This document shows, piece by piece, positions 4,878 through 11,008 of a DNA stretch of 11,008 bases (position 1 is its first letter; each line of letters begins with the position of its first letter). The position numbers and the translations under genes were made by a program. The notes under the pieces were generated by a model. That model saw only the letters and a program-made list of their open reading frames with translations. It did no database searches and was not told the origin of the DNA. Location: contig JAGHAO010000120.1 in assembly GCA_021161495.1 (NCBI GenBank), forward strand, positions 1 to 11,008. The letters are read 5' to 3'. The DNA is from Caldisericaceae bacterium. Its GTDB lineage: Bacteria > Caldisericota > Caldisericia > Caldisericales > Caldisericaceae.

Positions 4878-6573
4878 AGGGGAAATATTCAACCGAAGAA
4901 TTGTTGTCTTGTTCCTTATTTTTGCAGCTGTTTTTTGCGCAGTGTTCCTTAAACTTGTATACCTTCAGATTTTTGGCAGAGGGCATTATTTGTCTGAAAT
5001 TTCGTCTCAAACCGCTCCGGATGTTGTGAACGTAAAAGGAGAGAGAGGGGATATTCTTGACAGAAACGGTATTCCCGTTGCAATGAGTAAGCGAACATTC
5101 GAGTTGGATATAAACCCTGCGAGGCTTTCGGACAAAAATAAGCAAATTCTTCTTGCGAAGCTTCCCTCGATTATTAACGATGTTAGCGATCTTTATTTAA
5201 AATCCGTTTTTAAAAAGTATAAGATTTTTGTCAGAATTTCAACGACTCTTACCGAAGAGCAAAAAAATGAGATAGAAAACTTAGGCATTTCGAAAGGAAT
5301 TGCGATTACACCTACGGAAAAGAGATTTTACCCGTTTCATTCCTTGCTTTCCAATGCAATAGGGTTCGTCGGGGCGGATGATAACGGACTTTCCGGGATT
5401 GAATATAAGTTCAACAGTGATTTGAAAGGCGTGGACGGAAAAATCTTTTGGCCGAAAGTTTCTTCCCGGCCTATTGTCCCGAATGTCTCCTCTTTTTCCG
5501 TGGAACCTAAAAAGGGTGATACGGTAGAACTTACGATAGACTCTAACATTCAATATGCAATAGAAAAGTATTTGAAGCAAGCCGTGATCGAGAATAAAGC
5601 GAAGGCGGGAGTTGTTATTGTGATGAATCCCAAAACGGGAGAAATCTTAGGAATGGCATCATATCCGAATTTTGACCCGAACAACCCATCCACGATAACG
5701 AAAGACTCCATTTTTAACAGGGCAATTCAGATGAATTACGAACCCGGCTCTGTTTTGAAGCCTATTATTGCCGCAGCCGCCCTTCAGGAAGGCAGTTTGC
5801 ATACCGATGATACATTTGTGTGCAAAGGCTATTTGAAGGTAAAAGACAGAACACTCCACTGCTGGCAGACGCACGGGACGGAGCACGGGCTCAATGAAAT
5901 AATGAGAAATTCTTGCGATGTTGCGTTTATGAACATAGGGTTAAAACTTGGGAAAGAGAAATTATTGAGGTTTTTCAGGAGATTCGGTTTCGGAGAATAT
6001 ACGGACATAGAACTTCCCGGGGAAGAAAAAGGTATCCTTCCGGATGCAAAAGATACGGGAGACGTTGAACTTGCCACAATGTCTTACGGGCAGGGAGTTG
6101 CCGTTACTCCTATTCAGCTTATTGACGCTTTTTGTGCGATAGCGAACGGCGGTGTGGAGATGAAGCCTACAATTATTAAGCAAATTCGCTCTTCCGACGG
6201 CACGGTGAAGTACAGTTTTGCGCCGAAAGTAAGAAAAGTTGTTGTTTCGCAAAAGGTGGCTTCCGAAGTGATGGATGCGTTAAAAGCGGTTGTGAGCGAC
6301 AAAGGTGTTCCTCAAGCGGAAGTAAAAGGTTATGAAATTGCCGGTAAAACGGGAACTGCACAGAAACCGGTAAAAGGCGGATATTCCAATTCAAAGCTCA
6401 TATACAGTTTTTGCGGAATTGTTCCCGCAAATGACCCTCAAGTGGTGATTTTAACGATAATAGACGAAACGGAAAAACCCACCTATTCTTTGTATGTTGC
6501 GGCGCCTCTTTTTCAGAAGGTCGCATCTTTCGTTGTGAAATATTTGAAGATTCCCCCGGGTGGAGGAAAATGA
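4867..6573 (+). CDS. ftsI: Septal class B penicillin-binding protein, FtsI/PBP3
   Basis: A 568-residue peptidoglycan D,D-transpeptidase that cross-links septal murein outside the membrane. One N-terminal signal-anchor helix (about 12-36) is followed by the PBP dimer domain (GERGDILDRNGIPVA near 58-72) and the transpeptidase domain from about 245. Catalytic motifs are SxxK as Ser295-Val-Leu-Lys298 in YEPGSVLKPI, the second motif Ser349-Cys-Asp351 where many FtsI proteins have SxN, and Lys494-Thr-Gly496 in IAGKTGTAQKP. YGQG at 407-410 is also conserved. The protein ends soon after the transpeptidase domain, with no PASTA domains, unlike SpoVD or PBP2x. The start is ATG 4867, seven bases after GGAG (4856-4859) and overlapping ftsL by 11 bases. 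Position after ftsL and before murE supports the division role over elongation PBP2. Confidence 0.93.
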   Translation: MENRGEIFNRRIVVLFLIFAAVFCAVFLKLVYLQIFGRGHYLSEISSQTAPDVVNVKGERGDILDRNGIPVAMSKRTFELDINPARLSDKNKQILLAKLPSIINDVSDLYLKSVFKKYKIFVRISTTLTEEQKNEIENLGISKGIAITPTEKRFYPFHSLLSNAIGFVGADDNGLSGIEYKFNSDLKGVDGKIFWPKVSSRPIVPNVSSFSVEPKKGDTVELTIDSNIQYAIEKYLKQAVIENKAKAGVVIVMNPKTGEILGMASYPNFDPNNPSTITKDSIFNRAIQMNYEPGSVLKPIIAAAALQEGSLHTDDTFVCKGYLKVKDRTLHCWQTHGTEHGLNEIMRNSCDVAFMNIGLKLGKEKLLRFFRRFGFGEYTDIELPGEEKGILPDAKDTGDVELATMSYGQGVAVTPIQLIDAFCAIANGGVEMKPTIIKQIRSSDGTVKYSFAPKVRKVVVSQKVASEVMDALKAVVSDKGVPQAEVKGYEIAGKTGTAQKPVKGGYSNSKLIYSFCGIVPANDPQVVILTIIDETEKPTYSLYVAAPLFQKVASFVVKYLKIPPGGGK

Positions 6574-8021
6574 AAGTAAAAGAACTTAAAAGGATTTTCC
6601 CTCAATTTGAATACTTACACAGTATCGAAAGCGAATTCTTAAGAATAGAAACGGATTCAAGGAAAGTTCAAAAAGGGGATATGTTTGTTGCCATCAGAGG
6701 AACGAAAACGGATTCGCATAAGTTTGTTCCGGATGCGGTTAGAAAAGGTGCCACGGTGATTGTGGGCGAAGAATATGTTCCCCTTCAGGAAAACATTTCT
6801 TTTATTAAAGTTCCGAACAGCAGAATTACATATGCGCTTTTTTCTTCCGCATTTTTCGGGTTTCCGTCGAAACGCATTAAACTTGTCGGAATTACCGGTA
6901 CATCGGGCAAAACAACTACTGCATACCTTTTATACAAATTTTTTAACGATTTTTTGCGGATCCCCGCCGGTTTTATCGGAACTACCGGTACTGATTGCGG
7001 GAAAGGTTTCGTAAATGAAGAGAGATTTCCGCCTACCACACCCGATGCCTTTTTGTTCAACAAGATTTTATACGATTCCGTGCAAAACGGGTTAAAATAC
7101 GTTTTTGCCGAAATTTCATCCTCTGCAATACTTTTTCGCAGGATAGAAGGGGCTACGTTTTACGGTAAAATACTTACAAACATAGGGAAAGACCATCTTG
7201 AAGTCCATAAAACGTTCGAGGATTACCTTAAAACGAAAATCGAATTTTTTGAAACCCCGGCGCAGGTATGCATATTGAATGCGGATTCGGAACACATAGA
7301 GAAATTTTCTGCAAAGGGATGCGCGAATATCCTCACTTACGGTATAAAAAACCGTGCGGATGTGAACGGATACATAAAATATGTAAATACGAGTTTCACC
7401 GAATTTTCACTGGAGTTTGAGGGTTTGAAGCGTGATATCAGGTTGAATATCCCGGGGTATTTTAATGTTTATAATTACCTTGCGCTTTCTTCCTTCGGAT
7501 TTTTTGAGGGGGTGTCTTTTCGAAAAGTTGCGGAATTTGCGGAGTGTGCGCCGTCCGTTCCGGGAAGAATGAACGTATTTGTAACAAAGAGGAAAGTGAA
7601 GGTCGTAATTGATTTTGCTCATAATCCTATGGAAGTTGAAAGCGTGCTTAAATATTTGAACGAGATAAAAGGAAGTTCCTCACTAATTACCGTTACGGGC
7701 GCGGTTGGTTGGTCGGTGAAAGAAAAGCGTGAAAACATAGGCAAAATCGCCTCTTCTTTAAGCGATACTCTGATAATTACTACGGATGACCCGAGAGGTG
7801 ACGATCCCGACCGGATAATAAAAGATGTTTCGCGGTTTGCTCCGGACGCTTTGGTCATAAGGGATAGAGAAAAGGCGATAAAAAAAGCGCTTAAAATCGC
7901 AAATCCCGGAGATATTGTAGTGCTGTTGGGAAGAGGAGATGAACGAGAGATCCATTTTAAGGACTATGTTTTTGTAAAAAGCGATCTGGAAATGGTAAAG
8001 GAGAACGAAGGTGAAAATTAA
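6570..8021 (+). CDS. murE: UDP-MurNAc-tripeptide synthetase MurE
   Basis: A 483-residue cytoplasmic Mur ligase that adds the third stem-peptide amino acid to UDP-MurNAc-L-Ala-D-Glu using ATP. The three ligase domains are visible: the N-terminal uridine-binding part (TDSRKVQKGDMFVAIRG, 28-44), the ATPase with P-loop GITGTSGKTTT (107-117), TTPDA (156-160) and DHLEVH (208-213) with Lys223 as probable carbamylated lysine, and the C-terminal domain with DFAHNP (348-353). The specificity loop reads DDPRGDDP (406-413), close to the DNPR of diaminopimelate-adding enzymes but with Asp for Asn. GRGDE (454-458) replaces GKGHE, and ISSSA replaces VSSHA. The third residue, diaminopimelate or lysine, is therefore uncertain. 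ATG 6570 follows GGAGG and overlaps the ftsI stop by four bases. The position between ftsI and murF is standard. Confidence 0.93.
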   Translation: MKVKELKRIFPQFEYLHSIESEFLRIETDSRKVQKGDMFVAIRGTKTDSHKFVPDAVRKGATVIVGEEYVPLQENISFIKVPNSRITYALFSSAFFGFPSKRIKLVGITGTSGKTTTAYLLYKFFNDFLRIPAGFIGTTGTDCGKGFVNEERFPPTTPDAFLFNKILYDSVQNGLKYVFAEISSSAILFRRIEGATFYGKILTNIGKDHLEVHKTFEDYLKTKIEFFETPAQVCILNADSEHIEKFSAKGCANILTYGIKNRADVNGYIKYVNTSFTEFSLEFEGLKRDIRLNIPGYFNVYNYLALSSFGFFEGVSFRKVAEFAECAPSVPGRMNVFVTKRKVKVVIDFAHNPMEVESVLKYLNEIKGSSSLITVTGAVGWSVKEKRENIGKIASSLSDTLIITTDDPRGDDPDRIIKDVSRFAPDALVIRDREKAIKKALKIANPGDIVVLLGRGDEREIHFKDYVFVKSDLEMVKENEGEN

Positions 8022-9393
8022 AGACACCGAAGTATTGAGCGTAATAGAAGGAGAATGGAATAGAGTTCGGGCCGGCGAATTTACGAATTTTGCAATCGAC
8101 AGCAGAAAGGTTTTACCCGGCGGTTTGTTTTTTGCGTTAAAAGGCGAGAGGACAGACGGGCATTTGTATGTAAGAGATGCGTTAAGGAGCGGGGCAAAAG
8201 GGGTAATTTCGGAAAGGGAAATCGGCGAATTCCCAGGAGTTTTCGTTCTTAAAGCGGTTTCTTCCAAGCAAGCCTTGCTTTCTCTGGGCAAGCATGCGAG
8301 AAGTTTGTTAACGGGAAAAGTGATAGGAGTAACGGGAAGCGCGGGTAAAACAACGACCAAAGAAATGATTGCACTTGCGCTTAAAACCGAATTCTCGGTT
8401 TCTTCCACGAAAGGAAATGCGAATACCGAATATTCGATCCCGCTTTTCTTTCTGAACGATGCTAAAAAAGAAAGTGATTTTCATATTATCGAGATGGGCG
8501 TTCAGAAACCCGGAGATATGAAAGTTCTTACTGATATTGCTCTTCCCGATGCGGCCGTTCTACTCAATGCCGGGGAATCTCATCTCGAATTTCTGAAAAC
8601 CGTTAAATTGGTCGCTGCGGAGAAGTTCGAACTTGCAAAATTTGTTTCGGAAAGAAACGGGATTTCCGTTATAAACGGTGACGATCCGGAATTTTCTTTG
8701 CTTGCAAAATCACTGAAAGCAGGTTATGTATCATTCGGATTTTCCCGCTCAAACAATGTGTATGCAAGAATAATCTTTATGAGTCCCGATGAGATGTCGC
8801 TGAAAGTTTTTTCTTTTGACGAAAGTGCCGTTCAGCGCTTTCCGTTTTCCGGAATTCATTATGCCTATGATATTCTTGCAACGGTTGCGGTCTCCGGGGT
8901 TTTTGGTATTGAATTGAAAGATATTCTCTCCGCCGTTTCTTTGTTTACGCCTATTCCCGGGCGCGGCAAAGAGCGTGTGTTGAAAGGCGGACGAGTGCTT
9001 ATCGATGAAACGTATAATGCAAACCCCCTTTCTCTGGAATATTCGCTAAGCAGGTTTAAAAATAGAAAAAGGAAACTTTTCGTTATTGTCGGGGATATGC
9101 TGGAACTCGGAGAGGAAGCGGAGAAAATTCATTCCGATGTGGGAAAGGTAATTGCAAGTTTTACTCCGGAATATCTGATAACATTCGGTGAGTACTCCCG
9201 TAAAATTTCGGAAACCTGCGCTCTTTCGGGGGTAAAAAACATCAGGCATTTTAATGATAGGGGCAGTTTGTTAAAATATATAAGTGAAACGGAAATTCCG
9301 GAGGATACTTTCATCTTCGTGAAAGGGTCAAGAGGAATGAGAATGGAGGATATTATGGAAATTTTGATTAAGAGGTTTGGAAATGATGGCTAA
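8011..9393 (+). CDS. murF: UDP-MurNAc-tripeptide:D-Ala-D-Ala ligase MurF
   Basis: A 460-residue Mur ligase that adds the D-Ala-D-Ala dipeptide, completing the UDP-MurNAc-pentapeptide in the cytoplasm. Motifs in order are FAIDSRKVLPGGLFFALKGE (27-46), P-loop GVTGSAGKTTTKEM (106-119), KGNANTE (134-140), EMGVQKPGDM (161-170), GESHLEFL (188-195), DETYNANPLSL (332-342), GDMLELGEEA (361-370) and VKGSRGMRMED (437-447); the YNANP and GSRG motifs are specific for MurF. The start is GTG 8011, seven bases after AAGGAG (7998-8003), inside the end of murE with an 11-base overlap. Length is normal for the family. It shares the operon with murE, whose product is its substrate, and with mraY, which uses its product. 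Confidence 0.96.
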   Translation: MKIKDTEVLSVIEGEWNRVRAGEFTNFAIDSRKVLPGGLFFALKGERTDGHLYVRDALRSGAKGVISEREIGEFPGVFVLKAVSSKQALLSLGKHARSLLTGKVIGVTGSAGKTTTKEMIALALKTEFSVSSTKGNANTEYSIPLFFLNDAKKESDFHIIEMGVQKPGDMKVLTDIALPDAAVLLNAGESHLEFLKTVKLVAAEKFELAKFVSERNGISVINGDDPEFSLLAKSLKAGYVSFGFSRSNNVYARIIFMSPDEMSLKVFSFDESAVQRFPFSGIHYAYDILATVAVSGVFGIELKDILSAVSLFTPIPGRGKERVLKGGRVLIDETYNANPLSLEYSLSRFKNRKRKLFVIVGDMLELGEEAEKIHSDVGKVIASFTPEYLITFGEYSRKISETCALSGVKNIRHFNDRGSLLKYISETEIPEDTFIFVKGSRGMRMEDIMEILIKRFGNDG

Positions 9394-10324
9394 TATTGCA
9401 TTATACATTTTGCTTTCTTTCGCTGCCGCATTTTTGTTTTTTTATGTATTGATTCCGACTTTGAAAAAAGACAGAATGACGCAGTTTATACGGGAGGAAG
9501 GCCCGAAATCTCATCTTGCAAAGGCCGGTACGCCTACGGGAGGGGGCATTGTATTTTTAATCATTCCCGCACTATTTATACCGATCGTAAAAAACGAGGA
9601 GTTTCTTTTTATCTACCTGTCGCTTTTGCTAAACGGCCTCATCGGAGCGATCGATGATTTCGCAAAGGTTAGAAAAAAGAACAACTTGGGGCTTACCGCA
9701 CGAGGCAAATTTATCCTTCAACTTTTGGTTACCTCGGCGCTTTATTTTTTGTTTGCAAAACACCTTACTCATTATGTGAGTTTGGGGCGCTTTTCGATAT
9801 TACTTCCGCCTTTTTTATATTTTCTTTTGTTCTTATTCATCGGTACGGGGACCACGAATGCGTTTAATCTTACCGACGGAATAGACGGCCTTCTTACGTC
9901 TGTATCAATCCCTATTTTTGCCGTGTTTCTTATTCTCGGCGGTGGTTTTGTGAAGAGTTTTTCCGCAGTTTCAATCGGAATGCTGCTTGCGTATTTGTGG
10001 TTTAACAGCCCCAAGGCGGAATTGTTTATGGGGGATACCGGATCGCTTGCGTTGGGGGGTGCTGTTTTTGCAATAAGTGTACTCGGGAAATTTGAAGTTT
10101 TACTTGCGTTTCTTGCCGTAATTCCGGTTATTGAAACGCTTTCCGTGATTATTCAGGTTTCCTATTTCAAATTAAGTGGCGGAAAAAGAATTTTTAAGAT
10201 GGCGCCTCTCCATCACCATTTTGAACTTTCCGGTTGGAACGAAGCGAAAATTGTGTTTAGGTTTTTCATAATTACCGTGATATCTTCAGTAATCGGAATT
10301 TTTATTGCCGGAGGTGTAAAGTGA
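9383..10324 (+). CDS. mraY: Phospho-N-acetylmuramoyl-pentapeptide transferase MraY
   Basis: A 313-residue integral membrane enzyme that transfers phospho-MurNAc-pentapeptide to undecaprenyl phosphate, making lipid I on the cytoplasmic face. About ten hydrophobic helices are apparent. Conserved motifs are GPKSH...GTPTGGG (about 40-55), the DDF triad in GAIDDFAKV (Asp91-Asp92), NAFNLTDGIDGL (159-170), FMGDTGSLALG (215-225) and MAPLHHHFE (273-281) with its three histidines. These aspartates and the His loop form the magnesium and substrate site in known MraY structures. I chose ATG 9383, seven bases after AGAGG (9371-9375); a second ATG at 9386 is equally compatible, and TTG 9377 is unlikely. 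It is slightly short compared with the usual 320-360. It overlaps murF by 11 bases and murD by four. Confidence 0.97.
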   Translation: MMANIALYILLSFAAAFLFFYVLIPTLKKDRMTQFIREEGPKSHLAKAGTPTGGGIVFLIIPALFIPIVKNEEFLFIYLSLLLNGLIGAIDDFAKVRKKNNLGLTARGKFILQLLVTSALYFLFAKHLTHYVSLGRFSILLPPFLYFLLFLFIGTGTTNAFNLTDGIDGLLTSVSIPIFAVFLILGGGFVKSFSAVSIGMLLAYLWFNSPKAELFMGDTGSLALGGAVFAISVLGKFEVLLAFLAVIPVIETLSVIIQVSYFKLSGGKRIFKMAPLHHHFELSGWNEAKIVFRFFIITVISSVIGIFIAGGVK

Positions 10325-11008
10325 AAAAAATGCTTGTTGTGGGTGCGAGGCGGAGCGGGACTTATGCGGCCTTGCTCGGCGCGAAAAACGGTTTTGAAGT
10401 GTTTGTCACGGAAAAGAGTGATTCTCCGGAAATAAGAGAATACGTTGAACTTCTGAAAGAAAACGGTATAGAATACGAAATTGGCGGACACTTGCATTGG
10501 AAAAACGGAAACTATGATTTTGCGGTTGTTTCCCCGGGCGTTCCCCGTAATGCCGAAATTATTTCGGAAATAAATGCCAAAAAAATTCCTCTTATCGGGG
10601 AAATGGAATTTGCCTTCCGGATGAGTCCCGATACGAAGATTGTATCTATTACCGGCACGAACGGAAAAAGCACCACAACAGCCCTTACCGGAAATATATT
10701 TTCGCACTCCGGTTTGAATTCCGTTTTCGGAGGAAATTTGGGAACGCCTTATTCGGAACTTTTGTATCTCAATCCTCACCCCGACGTGGCTGTTTTGGAA
10801 ACGAGTTGCTTTCAGTTAGAAACAATAGTGCGTTTTCATCCGTTTATTTCCGTGTTCTTGAATTTTAGCGAAGATCATTTGAATAGATACGAAAATATGG
10901 AAGAATATTTGCATTACAAAATGAGAATTTTTGAAAATCAGACGGATTCGGATTTTGCGGTTTTGAATTTTTCGGACAAAACATTGAGAGAAAAAAGCAA
11001 GAATTTAA
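10321..11008 (+). CDS. murD: UDP-MurNAc-L-Ala:D-Glu ligase MurD, 3' end outside window
   Basis: The first 229 codons, about half of a normal MurD, are open to the last base without a stop, so the gene continues beyond the window. MurD adds D-glutamate to UDP-MurNAc-L-alanine using ATP. A Rossmann-like N-terminus, MLVVGARRSGTYAALLGAKNG, is followed by VVSPGVPRN (69-77), the P-loop ITGTNGKSTTT (110-120), GGNLGTP (137-143), ETSCFQLE (160-167; usual form E-x-S-S-F-Q-L) and SEDHLNRYENMEEY (183-196). Lys200 stands where the carbamylated lysine is expected. GTG 10321 overlaps the mraY stop as GTGA, five bases after GGAGGT (10310-10315). An in-frame ATG at 10330 would remove the start of the first strand and is less well placed. 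Confidence 0.95.
   Translation, partial: MKKMLVVGARRSGTYAALLGAKNGFEVFVTEKSDSPEIREYVELLKENGIEYEIGGHLHWKNGNYDFAVVSPGVPRNAEIISEINAKKIPLIGEMEFAFRMSPDTKIVSITGTNGKSTTTALTGNIFSHSGLNSVFGGNLGTPYSELLYLNPHPDVAVLETSCFQLETIVRFHPFISVFLNFSEDHLNRYENMEEYLHYKMRIFENQTDSDFAVLNFSDKTLREKSKNL

Noticed and set aside
4390..5145. 251-codon minus-strand open frame
   Set aside because: It is antisense to rsmH, ftsL and ftsI, all of which have clear motifs or context; it is a shadow frame with unlike composition.
7758..8408. 216-codon minus-strand open frame over murE/murF
   Set aside because: It is antisense to two strongly conserved Mur ligase genes and has no recognisable domain.
10213..10779. 188-codon minus-strand open frame over mraY/murD
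   Set aside because: It is antisense to conserved MraY and MurD motifs and rich in Arg/Phe, as expected for a shadow.

Overview
The window is a bacterial chromosome segment of moderate-to-low GC with lysine- and glutamate-rich proteins. It contains the end of a ribosomal protein operon, two molybdopterin synthase subunit genes, a tRNA, the RNase P RNA gene and the first two-thirds of a division and cell wall (dcw) cluster. The RNase P RNA is the bacterial ancestral (type A) form, and the murein genes show a walled bacterium. The composition and some MurE motifs recall deep-branching, often thermophilic anaerobes (Thermotogota, Caldisericota or Coprothermobacterota-like), but I cannot fix the phylum from sequence alone.

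Layout. Positions 1-69 are the C-terminus of ribosomal protein bL12 (rplL), followed at once by a strong intrinsic terminator (100-126) instead of rpoB. About 800 bases without a credible gene follow; the first part (about 220-410) is rich in palindromes and the rest is AT-rich. A plus-strand operon then encodes MoaD (936-1178), MoaE (1181-1576) and an RseC/MucC-like two-helix membrane protein (1551-2051). A convergent minus-strand gene (2002-2451) encodes an unrecognised two-helix membrane protein whose 3' end overlaps the RseC-like gene. A 96-base divergent region carries a good promoter for a CAT-anticodon tRNA (2548-2622). Nineteen bases after the tRNA comes a coiled-coil zinc-ribbon protein of the CdsZ/FlgZ type (2642-3355), then rnpB (3362-3694).

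From 3736 to the window end runs a gap-free dcw operon: rsmH, ftsL-like, ftsI-type PBP, murE, murF, mraY and murD (cut by the window end). Every junction overlaps by 4 or 11 bases, which suggests translational coupling. Together these genes make UDP-MurNAc-pentapeptide (MurD, MurE, MurF), move it to the lipid carrier (MraY) and cross-link it at the septum (FtsI with FtsL); RsmH methylates 16S rRNA. No mraZ precedes rsmH; its usual place is taken by rnpB.

The most interesting regulatory signal is that three predicted first genes (moaD, the minus-strand gene and rsmH) lack a Shine-Dalgarno sequence and have a -10-like hexamer ending 6-7 bases before the ATG, the geometry of leaderless mRNAs. 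The downstream genes of the same operons have clear Shine-Dalgarno sequences. I found no CRISPR array, insertion sequence, phage or defence genes. The window is largely conserved housekeeping sequence, and the less explained parts are the 70-935 gap, the minus-strand membrane protein and the RNA-gene arrangement.
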